The translations under genes and the position numbers were made by a program. Below, piece after piece: positions 40,856-50,189 of a stretch of 64,000 bases of DNA. Within the stretch, counting starts at the first letter, position 1. Each line of letters begins with the position of its first letter. The stretch comes from Aliishimia sp039978895 (lineage in GTDB: Bacteria > Pseudomonadota > Alphaproteobacteria > Rhodobacterales > Rhodobacteraceae): assembly GCA_039978895.1 (NCBI GenBank), contig JBDWAL010000025.1, positions 248,001-312,000 on the forward strand, read 5' to 3'. The notes beneath the pieces are model-generated. The model had not been told where the DNA came from, searched no databases, and saw nothing but the letters and a program-made list of their open reading frames with translations.

Positions 40856-41548
40856 ATGAAAAGTGCAGTTACGGGCGACATCGATGTTGTTGGAAGCGTG
40901 ATGCGGAACGCCGCGATCCCGGATGAGTGCAGTCGGGAAATTCCGGTCGCGCCAGCTCGCGGCAAGATAACAGCCTTTCAAGAACAAACCTATCGCTCGG
41001 TTGGGGATGATCTGCGTTTGGTCGATACGCCCTACAAAGCGGGCAAACCCGGCATAGTTCGAGACATCTTCGACACGATGACGGATAAGACGATGGGACG
41101 CTCTTCAAAGCCGCCGTTTTCGGTCGGGCAAGTGACGGCGGGTCGAGCATACCGAAATCTGAATGAGCGAGTTGCAGCATCTGGGATCAAATGTTCCAGT
41201 GCCTTTAGTCAAAAGACGGGCAGTGGCAGCGGCACAGATTTCATGGACGCCTATATGGCCGACGTGCAGCGCCTTGGTTGGTTCCATCAAGTCATCGGGG
41301 ATGGCATTGCCAAGGACAAGCGGCAAAAGGTCCAGACGCGCCAAGGCAGCGTTATTGTCGGTACGGTGGACTTGATCAAGATTGGACGTAAGTTGATCTT
41401 GGTGCGGGCGTTGGTCGATGCTGTTTGCATCAAAGAGCAGTCGGTGTCGGACGTCTTGAAGCGCCATGGTTGGCGTCCGACGGGTCGAAATACCGCCACG
41501 CTTCGGGCTTCATTATGTGCTGCATTGGATCGGATGCACGGCATCTAG
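40856..41548 (+). CDS. Hypothetical phage protein, possible late regulator
   Basis: 230 residues. The C-terminal region (SVSDVLKRHGWRPTGRNTATL) looks like a helix-turn-helix, and a basic, serine-rich middle part has GSGSGTDFMDAYM. It lies between the replication genes and a strong terminator, where many phages place an antiterminator or late activator. No family is recognised. Confidence 0.6.
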   Translation: MKSAVTGDIDVVGSVMRNAAIPDECSREIPVAPARGKITAFQEQTYRSVGDDLRLVDTPYKAGKPGIVRDIFDTMTDKTMGRSSKPPFSVGQVTAGRAYRNLNERVAASGIKCSSAFSQKTGSGSGTDFMDAYMADVQRLGWFHQVIGDGIAKDKRQKVQTRQGSVIVGTVDLIKIGRKLILVRALVDAVCIKEQSVSDVLKRHGWRPTGRNTATLRASLCAALDRMHGI

Positions 41549-41619
41549 TGATGCAATCTACAATTGTGTGTTGACAAAGTGGACATCAGAATGCGACTGA
41601 TTCATTATCATCACAAATT

Positions 41620-41655
41620 GCGCCCGCAGGAATCCCCTGTCGGGCGCTTTTGTTT
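41620..41655 (+). terminator. Intrinsic terminator closing the early region
   Basis: GCGCCCG and CGGGCGC (41620-41626, 41641-41647) form the stem with a short inner AGG/CCT pairing, followed by TTTTGTTT. It separates the early operon from the packaging genes. Confidence 0.85.
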
Positions 41656-41685
41656 GGCACGATCCTTATTCAAATGGAGTTGAGC

Positions 41686-41805
41686 ATGAACAAACTGGTT
41701 TTGGCCGGTCCCGCCCTTATTGCGTCTGACGCAATGGTGTCGGCAAATGAACACGTGCCGCGTTTGATGATCGTGGCCGTGGGCCTGGACCCAAAGGCGG
41801 GTTGA
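41686..41805 (+). CDS. Very small hypothetical phage protein
   Basis: 39 residues (MNKLVLAGPALIASDAMVSA...), with GGAG before the ATG at 41686. It ends five bases before the HNH gene and probably belongs to the same transcript. Function unknown. Confidence 0.45.
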   Translation: MNKLVLAGPALIASDAMVSANEHVPRLMIVAVGLDPKAG

Positions 41806-41809
41806 ACTC

Positions 41810-42157
41810 ATGGCGCGCCTGCCAACGCTCAAGCCACGGCTCGGGTCTGCAGCGTCTCGTTTGCAACCGAACCGGAACGCAGCGCGGGACAATGGACGGC
41901 GCTCGGGTGGGCCATACAATACCGCACGGTGGCAGCGGTTGCGGTTAAAGATACTCAATCGCGATCTGTGGATGTGTCAGGAGACTGGTGTGCTGTTGGT
42001 TGGTGGCAAAAAAAAACTCAACTCTGCGGTTGTCGATCACATCAAGCCGCATCGTGGCGACATGGATCTGTTTTGGGACGAACGCAATCTGCGGTCTGTT
42101 TGCAAGAAGTGGCACGACCAAGTCAAACAAAGTCTCGAAAAGCGCGGGCTGGTCTGA
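41810..42157 (+). CDS. HNH endonuclease
   Basis: 115 residues. A basic N-terminus precedes the HNH fold: AVVDHIKPHRGD supplies the DH, WDERNLRSVCKKWHD the N and final H. HNH proteins beside terminase genes stimulate packaging-end cleavage in HK97-type phages. Upstream of terS with 100 bases between. Confidence 0.85.
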   Translation: MARLPTLKPRLGSAASRLQPNRNAARDNGRRSGGPYNTARWQRLRLKILNRDLWMCQETGVLLVGGKKKLNSAVVDHIKPHRGDMDLFWDERNLRSVCKKWHDQVKQSLEKRGLV

Positions 42158-42257
42158 TGTTGGTCGAACAGTGTGCAAAAGCATGGGGGGGGGCCAAAAA
42201 GCCTGAAACCCTGCCAGCGCTAGACCCGCATTCCTCTCATGCGGAAAATTTTTTTCT

Positions 42258-42746
42258 GTGAATCCGAAATTTGACCTCTTGGGCGATCCTATTCCCGACA
42301 ACCATGGCAAGGCCGGTGCCAACGGGCATATCGCGACATCTGAAAGTGTCAACAAAGTCAGGATGTTACTTGTCGCGGGCTATGATAAAAAAGACATCGC
42401 GGCGCAATTGGGCATCTCGATCCCCACGCTATCGAAGCATTATTTTTCTCGCGGCCTGAAACAGATCGAACGGGCGCGCTCGAGCGCTTTGGCGGCTGCC
42501 AAAGCAAAGAACATTCTTCGCCTCGACCAGGCTGCGGGCAAAGGCAACGTGGCTGCGATCAAGGCATTGAATGACATCTATCAAGCGGAATTGATCTCGA
42601 TCCTCGCCGCCGAGATCGCCGGGGGGAGGGTTGGGGAGGATCCAAAACCGAAAGCGGCTCCGCGCGGCAAAAAGGACCAGCAAGTTGATGCCGCGAAGGC
42701 CACGTTGAAAAACAATCCTCTGTTGGATCCGACCCGACTTAACTGA
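42258..42746 (+). CDS. Terminase small subunit-like protein
   Basis: 162 residues from GTG 42258. A helix-turn-helix (YDKKDIAAQLGISIPTLSKH) is followed by helices and a charged tail. It would recognise the packaging site. It overlaps terL by one base (TGATG). No clear ribosome-binding site precedes the GTG, so the start is less certain. Confidence 0.7.
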   Translation: MNPKFDLLGDPIPDNHGKAGANGHIATSESVNKVRMLLVAGYDKKDIAAQLGISIPTLSKHYFSRGLKQIERARSSALAAAKAKNILRLDQAAGKGNVAAIKALNDIYQAELISILAAEIAGGRVGEDPKPKAAPRGKKDQQVDAAKATLKNNPLLDPTRLN

Positions 42747-44467
42747 TGTCTGAGTTATCGCACAAAGAGTTTGGTCCGTGGTGCACTGCGGTGCCGGATT
42801 GGGCGGAGCGTATCCGTTTGGGGCGCTCTTTGCTGCCGGATCTGCCTTTGCATGATGCCTATGCGGAAAAGGCGTTGGAGATTTTCAAATCCCTTCGCAA
42901 CCCGGATCTCGAAGACTTCCCGACGTTTGGCGAATTGTGCGACGATTGGGTGTTCAACTTGGTGCGTGCGATCTTTGGTAGCTATGACCCCGAGATTAAG
43001 AAGCGCTACTTGCGCGAATTTTTTGTGATGATCCCAAAGAAGAATGGCAAGACGGCCATCGCGGCGGCAATCATCGTCACAGCCTGCATTTTGAACATGA
43101 GTCCTGCGGCCCAATTCATCCTGATTGCGCCGACCATTGATCTGGCCCGAAATGCATTTGAAACGGCTTGCGGGATTATTCAACGCACGGGTCACATTTC
43201 CAGCCTGTTTTCTGAACCTGCGACCAGCACAAAGACCGTTCGTAATCTCAATCCCGAAATCCCGTCCAAGATTGTGATCAAGGCGGCGGATGATGACATC
43301 GTCACGGGGCTGAAGAATGCAACGGTGCTGATCGATGAGACTCATGTGTTCGCAAACAAGCCAGCGGCCAAGGGCGTGTTCCTTGAAATCCGGGGGGCAT
43401 TGTCGCACCCAAAGAACCGCCATTTCCTTTTGCAGATCACGACGCAGTCAAAGAAGCCACCCGTTGGTGTCTATCGCAGTGAGCTGAACACGGCGCGCAG
43501 GGTGCGGGACGGCAAGATCCAACGCCCAATGCTGGCTCTGATTTATGAGCTGCCCGTTGAAATGGTCAAAGACGGCGGTTGGAAAAACGAGGATACCTGG
43601 GCGCTGGTAAATCCAAACCTTGGCCGCTCTGTGGATTTGGATTTTCTGCGCGACCAGGTGGACACTGCCGTGGACGAGGGCGAAGAAAAACTCGCACTTG
43701 TCGCCAGCCAACACTTCAATGTGGAGATCGGAACCGGGCAGGGCGATGACGGTTGGCGGGCGCAGGTCTATTGGGACAAGGCATCTGAAGGCGAGTTGAC
43801 GCTAGAAGATCTCATTGAGCGCTCGGAAGTGATCACGTTTGGTGTCGATGGCGGCGGTGATGATGATCTTTGCGGTGCGGTGGTGCTCGGCAAAGAGAAA
43901 GGGACCGGCGCCTATCTTGCGTGGTGTCGTGCTTGGTGCCAGCCAGAGGTTTTGAACCTGCGGAAATCAATCGCTCCGGCGCTTGAGACCTTCGAGAAAG
44001 ATGGCGATCTCGTCATCTGCAAAGAGGCTTTTCAGCACGTCCATGACATTGTCGGTATCGTTTCGTTGTTGAAAGACACTGGCAAGCTTCCTGGTGAGGA
44101 AGCCATCGGACTGGACACGGCGGGTCTTCCTGAATTGCTGACAGAGTTGGAATTGGCTGGGCATGTTCCGCCGTTTGTGACCGGTGTTCGCCAGGGCTGG
44201 GCTTTGCAATCTGCAATCAAATCGCTACCGTTGCGGCTGAAATCCAAACTCATGAAGCATGGTCACCAACCGCTGTTCGCCTGGTCTGTGGCTAACGCAC
44301 GGGTCGAGATGACGCGCTCCAATCAGTACATCACCAAAGAATTGGCGGGTGCGGCGAAGATCGACGTGGTGATCGGGCTGCTGAACGCCGCGCAGCTCAT
44401 GTTCAAAAACCCGCAACCATCTGGCCTTGGGTCAATGCTGCTAGACATGGAAGAGGTCGTCTTGTGA
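42746..44467 (+). CDS. terL: Terminase large subunit
   Basis: 573 residues. The ATPase Walker A is MIPKKNGKTAIAAA (K102) and Walker B VLIDETHVF. The nuclease domain starts near FGVDGGGDDDLCG and continues to the C-terminus. It packages DNA into the prohead in the HK97/P27-like way. It overlaps terS and the portal gene by single bases. Confidence 0.95.
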   Translation: MSELSHKEFGPWCTAVPDWAERIRLGRSLLPDLPLHDAYAEKALEIFKSLRNPDLEDFPTFGELCDDWVFNLVRAIFGSYDPEIKKRYLREFFVMIPKKNGKTAIAAAIIVTACILNMSPAAQFILIAPTIDLARNAFETACGIIQRTGHISSLFSEPATSTKTVRNLNPEIPSKIVIKAADDDIVTGLKNATVLIDETHVFANKPAAKGVFLEIRGALSHPKNRHFLLQITTQSKKPPVGVYRSELNTARRVRDGKIQRPMLALIYELPVEMVKDGGWKNEDTWALVNPNLGRSVDLDFLRDQVDTAVDEGEEKLALVASQHFNVEIGTGQGDDGWRAQVYWDKASEGELTLEDLIERSEVITFGVDGGGDDDLCGAVVLGKEKGTGAYLAWCRAWCQPEVLNLRKSIAPALETFEKDGDLVICKEAFQHVHDIVGIVSLLKDTGKLPGEEAIGLDTAGLPELLTELELAGHVPPFVTGVRQGWALQSAIKSLPLRLKSKLMKHGHQPLFAWSVANARVEMTRSNQYITKELAGAAKIDVVIGLLNAAQLMFKNPQPSGLGSMLLDMEEVVL

Positions 44468-45657
44468 TGTTGGGCTTTTTGCAGCGCAAATCGAGCGTCG
44501 AGGCGCGAATTCTGGATGCAATCGACAATGGTGGCAGTGGCGGCGCGTCTTCAATTCGGTTGTCTGCGGAGCAATCCTTGGGCGTCATGGCAGTTTTTGC
44601 GGCTGTTCGGGTGATTTCGGAGGATGTCGCCAAACTACCGGCGCGACTGAAGCGCACGACACCTACAGGCAGTGAAATCGCGGCGAACGAACCCGAGCAT
44701 GTTGTGCTCAGCCAGATCGGCAAGCCTGCCACCGACGAAGACGATGGTTACACGGGCATGGAATGGATCGAGGCTGTCGTCGCGGGTGCTGTTCTTCAGG
44801 GGCGCGGGGTTGTCTATCTGAACCGAGTTGGGGGTTCGGTGCGCGAGGTTGTTCCGCTTGCGCGGGGCGCTTGGCGCGAGGATCGCGGTCGGTGGGACAT
44901 CCGGTTGCGTGATGACAAATGGCACAAAGTTGGTCGTGACGAATTGATGGTTCTGCGCGGCCCTCAGTTGGGTATCGACGTCACAAAATACGCCAGACAA
45001 TCGATTGATCTGGCGCGTCGGTTGGATTTGATGATGACCAGCCTTGCCAGAAAAGCAGGGCGGCCCAACGGGATTATCAGTTCCGAAAACCTCAATACCA
45101 CCGAGCGCGCAACGGCGTTTGTGAACCGCATCAAGGCGTATTTTGGCCCAAGTGGCGACGGTGGTTTGATGCCCATCGATCTGGGCGCTTTGCACTATGT
45201 CCGTCTGAGCATGACGCCAGAAGAGCTGCAGCAGGACAAAACCTATTCGCGCGCCGTCACGCAAATCGCCAGTGCCTACCGGGTTCAGCCCGCGCGTTTG
45301 ATGCATGAGTTGACGGAACATAACAACGCCAGCCTCTATGCATCCAATCGCGTGCATGTCGAAGATTGCGTGCAGCCCTGGACAAAGCGCTTTCGCCAAA
45401 CGTTCGACAAAGACGTTCTGGGGGCAAAGCGAACGGGTCAGGGTTTTTATTGCGACATCGCGTTGCAGGGATTGCTCCAGGGTGATCCAGAGGCACGCTC
45501 AAAACTGTATTTGGCGCTGCGATCCGTCGGTGCCATGTCGCCTTTGACGGTCGCGAAACTGGAAGAATTGCCGACCGACAAAATCAGCGATGATCCGGCG
45601 TTTCCACTGCTAACCAACCCCAATCCATCAAAAGAGAAGGATGACGACAATGCGTAA
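44467..45657 (+). CDS. HK97-type portal protein
   Basis: 396 residues. VFAAVRVISEDVAKLPARL, the GRGVVYLNRVGG region, and the TAYRVQPARLMHEL-like region (ASAYRVQPARLMHEL) are typical. It forms the dodecameric DNA entry ring of the head. The ATG at 44467 overlaps the terL stop; the C-terminus overlaps the protease start. Confidence 0.93.
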   Translation: MLGFLQRKSSVEARILDAIDNGGSGGASSIRLSAEQSLGVMAVFAAVRVISEDVAKLPARLKRTTPTGSEIAANEPEHVVLSQIGKPATDEDDGYTGMEWIEAVVAGAVLQGRGVVYLNRVGGSVREVVPLARGAWREDRGRWDIRLRDDKWHKVGRDELMVLRGPQLGIDVTKYARQSIDLARRLDLMMTSLARKAGRPNGIISSENLNTTERATAFVNRIKAYFGPSGDGGLMPIDLGALHYVRLSMTPEELQQDKTYSRAVTQIASAYRVQPARLMHELTEHNNASLYASNRVHVEDCVQPWTKRFRQTFDKDVLGAKRTGQGFYCDIALQGLLQGDPEARSKLYLALRSVGAMSPLTVAKLEELPTDKISDDPAFPLLTNPNPSKEKDDDNA

Positions 45658-46339
45658 TGGCCGTTTCAAAACACGTGAACAGAAGTCATCTCAGGGCGCG
45701 ATTGAAGGGCTTGTCGTGCCTGAATTCAAGGCGGCCAAGAATGGAACCGTCGATGGGTATGGCGCTGTCTTTGGCAATGTCGATCAAGGCTATGATTTGA
45801 TCGAACCTGGCGCATTCGCTGACAGCCTGAAGGGCAATCGCAAGGTCAAAATGCTTTGGCACCATGATCCCCGTTCGCCGATTGGTGTGTGGGATGAGGT
45901 CAAGGAAGACGAAAAAGGGCTTTGGGTTAAAGGGCGGATTCTTGGCGAAGTTGAAAAGGGGCGCGAAGCCACCGCGTTGGTCAAAGCCGGTGCGGTTGAT
46001 GGCTTGTCCATCGGCTATCGAACATTGGAATACCGCGAAGCCAAGGTCGATGACCATTGGGTGCGCGTTATCGAAAAAGCAGAACTTTGGGAGGTGTCAC
46101 TTGTGACATTCCCGATGAACGCCGAGGCAACGATTGATGCGGTCAAGGCCGCGACAATGTCTCAGCGGGATTTTGAGCGTCAACTTCTGAGGGATTCGAA
46201 GATGTCGCGCAGTGTCGTCAGCGCGTTGATGCGTGACGGCTTCAAAGGTGTTCAGGCCCTGAGTGACTCGGGTGGTGAAGATTTCTCGGAATTGCTGGAC
46301 AGCATTCAGGCGTCCAGCCTCATGAACTCGTTGTTATAG
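45650..46339 (+). CDS. HK97-type prohead protease
   Basis: 229 residues of the U35 family. It has VDGYGAVFGNVDQGYDLIE, KMLWHHDP (catalytic histidine) and GLSIGY (catalytic serine). It cleaves the scaffold part of the capsid protein. AAGGA precedes the ATG at 45650. Confidence 0.93.
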   Translation: MRNGRFKTREQKSSQGAIEGLVVPEFKAAKNGTVDGYGAVFGNVDQGYDLIEPGAFADSLKGNRKVKMLWHHDPRSPIGVWDEVKEDEKGLWVKGRILGEVEKGREATALVKAGAVDGLSIGYRTLEYREAKVDDHWVRVIEKAELWEVSLVTFPMNAEATIDAVKAATMSQRDFERQLLRDSKMSRSVVSALMRDGFKGVQALSDSGGEDFSELLDSIQASSLMNSLL

Positions 46340-46348
46340 GAGAACAAC

Positions 46349-47602
46349 ATGACCACTCTCGCAGAAGTAAAACAGGCCTTGGATGACAAGCTATCTATCG
46401 TGGACACGCTGCGCCAAGAGCATAACGAACTTAAGACTGACTATGTCAGCAAGGATTCCTACGCCAAGTTGGAATCGCTGGTCACTGACGTTTCGAAAAA
46501 GTTCAGCGATCTCGAGGCCGAATATCAAAAAGAACTGAAAGAGGCCAAAGATTTGGCCGAAGAGGCGTCGTTGAAAGCGGGCCGCAAGAGCACTGCGACG
46601 GGCGATGAGCCGGATGAAGCCTCTATCGAGCACAAAACCGCTTTCATGGCGTATTTGCGGGATCGCACGAACCCAACGGCCCTTGCGGATCTCAAATCTG
46701 CAGAAGAAAAAGCCCTCGGCTCTGCCACAGGGTCTGGCGGCGGTGTCGCCATTCCAACGGTGATTGATATGGAGATCATGCGCAAAACCAGCGACGAAAG
46801 CGTCATGTCCAGCCTTGTTCGCACGGTTGAGCTTGGCACCAGCGATTACAAGCAGTTGGTGAACAAGGGCGGTCAAGGATATGGTTGGGTTGGCGCTGGT
46901 GATGTTCGTGCAAAAACGGACAATTTCGAAGTGTACGAATCCGAGCCGACAATGGGCACGATCTATGCCTATCCTGAGTTCCAGGAAGAACAGTTGGACG
47001 ATGTTTTCTTCAATCTCGAAACCGAGCTGACCGACAATGTTCTGGAAGCCTTTGCCAATGGCACTGACGTGGGAATTATCGGCGGGGACGGCGTCAAAAA
47101 GATGACCGGCATGCTGGCAACCGCGCCGGTTGCGGATGATGATGGGTCACGAGCAGATATGGTGTATCAATTCCTGGCATCGGGCGTTGCCAACACAATT
47201 GGTGACGGCGATCAGCTCGTAAATCTGATCTACAAGTTGCGCAAGAAATACCGCAAAAACGCGTCTTGGATGATGAATGATCTGACCACTGCCAAGGTGC
47301 GCGTGCTGAAGGACGGCGATGGGCGTTTCCTTTGGGCAGATGGGCTTGCGGTTGGGCAGCCTGATCGGTTGCTTGGCTACAGTGTGAACTCGGTTGATGC
47401 GATGCCCGACATTGCTGCCAACAGCACACCAATCGGTTTTGGAGACTGGAAAAAATCCTACACTTTGGTCAATCGTCACGGCACGCGCATCACCAAAGAT
47501 GAGATTACGAAACCCGGTTGGGTCAAGTGGCACATCCGCCAGCGCAAAGGCGGCAATGTCACGGATGACGACGCGGCGAAGTTCCTCAAAATCGCGGCAT
47601 AA
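46349..47602 (+). CDS. HK97-type major capsid protein
   Basis: 417 residues. The N-terminal coiled-coil delta region (about 1-90, KKFSDLEAEYQKELKEAKDL) is the scaffold removed by the protease. The HK97 fold follows with EVYESEPTMGTIYAYPEFQE, SWMMNDLTTAKVRVLKDG and FGDWKKSYTLVNRHG. GGAG precedes the ATG. Confidence 0.95.
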   Translation: MTTLAEVKQALDDKLSIVDTLRQEHNELKTDYVSKDSYAKLESLVTDVSKKFSDLEAEYQKELKEAKDLAEEASLKAGRKSTATGDEPDEASIEHKTAFMAYLRDRTNPTALADLKSAEEKALGSATGSGGGVAIPTVIDMEIMRKTSDESVMSSLVRTVELGTSDYKQLVNKGGQGYGWVGAGDVRAKTDNFEVYESEPTMGTIYAYPEFQEEQLDDVFFNLETELTDNVLEAFANGTDVGIIGGDGVKKMTGMLATAPVADDDGSRADMVYQFLASGVANTIGDGDQLVNLIYKLRKKYRKNASWMMNDLTTAKVRVLKDGDGRFLWADGLAVGQPDRLLGYSVNSVDAMPDIAANSTPIGFGDWKKSYTLVNRHGTRITKDEITKPGWVKWHIRQRKGGNVTDDDAAKFLKIAA

Positions 47603-47630
47603 TCCCTCAAATTCGATTGCAGTGAAATCA

Positions 47631-47662
47631 CCCTGCGATGCCAACGCGTCGCGGGGCTTTTT
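47631..47662 (+). terminator. Intrinsic terminator after capsid gene
   Basis: CCCTGCGA (47631-47638) pairs with TCGCGGGG (47649-47656) with one wobble, followed by CTTTTT. A partial stop here would lower expression of connector and tail genes below that of the capsid. Confidence 0.8.
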
Positions 47663-47685
47663 GTGAGCAAAAAAGGATCAGACAG

Positions 47686-48021
47686 ATGATCAAGCCAATT
47701 CTACCTTTCAACGCCGTAATTCAGGGATCACCTTATCCCAAAACCTTCACCCCAAATGACGAATTTGAAGTGGGTTCAGAAACTGCTCGGATCGCTTTGG
47801 AACTGGGGCGTTTGAGCGATGAGGATGCGGAACGTGTCCGGGACGCATTCGGACTGCCGACGATGGCATCCATCGCAGGCAAGGAAGCTGAGGTCAAAGC
47901 AGCGAAGGAAGCTGCCGTCCAAGCGATCAAGGACGCTGCTGTCAAAGAGGCCAAAGAAGCTGAAGACAAGGCGGCTGCAGCGAAAGCGAAGGGTGTCGCT
48001 CCTGAGAACAAGGCCAAGTAA
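47686..48021 (+). CDS. Hypothetical head-region protein
   Basis: 111 residues. A globular first part (SPYPKTFTPNDEFEVGSETA) is followed by an alanine/lysine/glutamate repeat helix (AKEAAVQAIKDAAVKEAKE) to the end. Between capsid and connector genes such proteins are often minor head or decoration proteins. It overlaps the next gene by one base. Confidence 0.7.
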   Translation: MIKPILPFNAVIQGSPYPKTFTPNDEFEVGSETARIALELGRLSDEDAERVRDAFGLPTMASIAGKEAEVKAAKEAAVQAIKDAAVKEAKEAEDKAAAAKAKGVAPENKAK

Positions 48022-48566
48022 TGCGGCCTTTTTTGTTGGAAGCGCCTGTCGGACCTTTGTTGCAACTGGATGATCTGAAAAAGCATATTCGGGTTGAGGG
48101 CGACGGTGAAAATACGCTCGTTGAAGCCTATGAACGTGCTGCTGTGGCTCTGCTTGACGGCTATTCAGGTATTCTCGGGCGTTGCGTTTTAAAGCAAAAA
48201 TGGGCGCTTCCATTGATGGGCTGCCCTGACGCAGTCTTCTTGCCGTTTCCAGATTGCAGGGATTTTCAGATTGAGCAACGCCTATCCAGCGGTGATTGGA
48301 TCGATGTTGAGAACGTCGCGATCCAGCAAGACGGTGATTGTGTGTCGTTCGTTGATCTGCCTTGTGGCGAAGCTGGTTTGCATCTGACCTGTTGGGCCGG
48401 TTGGGAGACAGCGGACGAGGTCAAAGAGACCCTCAAACAAGCCGTTCGGATGCTCACGGCGCATTGGTTTGACAACCGATCTGCGGTGACAACGGGTCAG
48501 GCACCGCACAACGTTCCGCTTGGTTTTCAAGGCATGATTGCGCCTTTGGTGCATGTGTTCGTCTGA
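48021..48566 (+). CDS. Head-tail connector (gp6-like)
   Basis: 181 residues. The helical start LDDLKKHIRVEGDGENTLVE and the ending AVRMLTAHWFDNR are typical of HK97 gp6-like adaptor proteins that sit under the portal. Start in a TAATG overlap; the end overlaps the next start. Confidence 0.88.
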   Translation: MRPFLLEAPVGPLLQLDDLKKHIRVEGDGENTLVEAYERAAVALLDGYSGILGRCVLKQKWALPLMGCPDAVFLPFPDCRDFQIEQRLSSGDWIDVENVAIQQDGDCVSFVDLPCGEAGLHLTCWAGWETADEVKETLKQAVRMLTAHWFDNRSAVTTGQAPHNVPLGFQGMIAPLVHVFV

Positions 48567-48922
48567 TGCAACCGGGGCAGTTCGACACGCGCGTGACCTT
48601 CGAAGAAAAGGTCAGGGTTCCCAATGGGGGCGGTGGCCACAACATTGAATGGCGCGAAATGAGTGCGCCGGGTCAGGGTGGTCGATGGGCGGCTGTGTGG
48701 CCAGTGTCTCAGGGCAAGGGCGACGAAGAGAACAGCGGATCCCGCGTTGGCAACGCTGTGTCCTATTGGGTCACCGTTCGGACAGATGAGGCGACACGGT
48801 TTGTGAAATCTGACTGGCGGGTTTTGATCGATGATGAGCCTTTCGCAATCAAGTCGCTGGCGCGGCCAGATCGAACGCGCGGCACAATAAAAATGATCGT
48901 TCAAACAGGACAGCCAACATGA
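48566..48922 (+). CDS. Head-tail joining protein (head closure)
   Basis: 118 residues. The pattern QFDTRVTFEEK, then WAAVWPVSQ and a beta-rich end, fits the Phage_H_T_join family, which closes the head after packaging. It overlaps the next gene by ATGA. Confidence 0.87.
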   Translation: MQPGQFDTRVTFEEKVRVPNGGGGHNIEWREMSAPGQGGRWAAVWPVSQGKGDEENSGSRVGNAVSYWVTVRTDEATRFVKSDWRVLIDDEPFAIKSLARPDRTRGTIKMIVQTGQPT

Positions 48923-49356
48923 GCCGATTGGTCGGGGTGAAGCGCGCGCGTAAACGCGCATCCGGCAGAAATGATGCCCTAGATCGGCACGTTGTTTCGG
49001 CGATCTCGGGCACTGTTGACGTTGTGCATGTCATTGGTCGGTCCAACATCGACGCGATGGTAAAGCGGCGGTCCGGTTTGTTGCGTCGGCGCTATTCCAA
49101 GACGGTACGCAAGGCGCAAATGCTTGGCATTGTGGGCTACATCACACCAGCAGCGCGCCGCTCGGCTTTTTATGCCCGATTTGTTCACGACGGCACCAGA
49201 TACATAACCGCGCGTCCTTTTCACGACCTGGCTGTGGCAGAAGCTGCGATCAGCCATAGCCGCAGAATGCGCAAAGCGTTGAGTTCTGCGATCAGCACAT
49301 CCGGTTCGCCGTCAAGTTTGGCGCGCAACGGTCGCGGCAAAGTTGGGGGCATCTGA
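48919..49356 (+). CDS. HK97 gp10-like tail-completion protein
   Basis: 145 residues, basic. YARFVHDGTRYITARPFHDLA is the hallmark of the gp10-like minor tail family. It lies in the expected place between head closure and tail terminator. Confidence 0.85.
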   Translation: MSRLVGVKRARKRASGRNDALDRHVVSAISGTVDVVHVIGRSNIDAMVKRRSGLLRRRYSKTVRKAQMLGIVGYITPAARRSAFYARFVHDGTRYITARPFHDLAVAEAAISHSRRMRKALSSAISTSGSPSSLARNGRGKVGGI

Positions 49357-49357
49357 C

Positions 49358-49777
49358 GTGTCGATCGATCAGCGGTGGCCGTTGCAACAAGCTGTGTTTG
49401 CGCGACTGTCTGAGCGATTGGTGTCGGAGGGTTTGAATGGCGAAGACGTGCCCGTTTTTGATCATGTCCCATCCCATGCGCCGCGCCTTCATGTTCGCAT
49501 CGACGGGTTTTCGATTGTTCCTGGCACGACGGGAAAAGGGCGGCGCGATAAACACCAGTTTTTGGCACATGTTTTCGACGACAACACTGGCGACATGACT
49601 GGTGTTGGCACGGGTGAAATAGCGCGTCTTCAGACCATTGTGGTCGGCGCACTTGAGGATTGGTCACCGTTAAATGGCGCGACGGGGATCACACATATCA
49701 GAACCAACAGCGCCCAATATGAAGACCCGCTTTCACAGCACGGAATAAGCCGGTTTTCGACCATGATAGGAGTGTGA
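49358..49777 (+). CDS. Tail terminator (DUF3168 family)
   Basis: 139 residues from GTG 49358, one base after the previous stop, with GGGGG upstream. LQQAVFARLSE, RLHVRIDGF and HQFLAHVF are typical of DUF3168, the tail completion protein that caps tube length. Confidence 0.82.
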   Translation: MSIDQRWPLQQAVFARLSERLVSEGLNGEDVPVFDHVPSHAPRLHVRIDGFSIVPGTTGKGRRDKHQFLAHVFDDNTGDMTGVGTGEIARLQTIVVGALEDWSPLNGATGITHIRTNSAQYEDPLSQHGISRFSTMIGV

Positions 49778-49778
49778 C

Positions 49779-50189
49779 ATGGGTCAAGCAGTACAGGGCA
49801 AGGATCTTCTTGTCTCGATTGACGACGGGGCGGGAACTCAGGTTGATGTTCCTTACCAAGGCGATGCAACGTTCAACAACGGGAAATCGTCCGAGATCTC
49901 GGTGACGAAAAACGGAAAACACCCCTTCCAACAGGAAGAAGGCGCGTCGATTTCATTCAGCATCGAAAAAGAGCGGCCCGCACTTACCGTGCACACGCGT
50001 TTACGGACACTTTCGGACAGCGCCGAACCCGTCGCCGTTGAATACAAGGACAAGAATTCCGGCGGTGAATCGATGTCGGGCACCGCGCTGATCACTCTTG
50101 GCGAAGAGACCAGCAATGTTGAGGGCATCGTGAACGTGAACGTCACAATCGCGTTCATTGATGATCCGGTGCCGGGACTGGTGGCATAA
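49779..50189 (+). CDS. Major tail tube protein
   Basis: 136 residues with strong beta pattern (GQAVQGKDLLVSIDDGAG, SISFSIEKERPALT). Family TTP-like. GGAG precedes the ATG; it overlaps the chaperone gene by one base. Confidence 0.88.
   Translation: MGQAVQGKDLLVSIDDGAGTQVDVPYQGDATFNNGKSSEISVTKNGKHPFQQEEGASISFSIEKERPALTVHTRLRTLSDSAEPVAVEYKDKNSGGESMSGTALITLGEETSNVEGIVNVNVTIAFIDDPVPGLVA

Noticed and set aside
41571..41611. Promoter from TTGACA at 41571 and TATCAT at 41606
   Set aside because: The 29-base spacing is far too long for a sigma-70 promoter.
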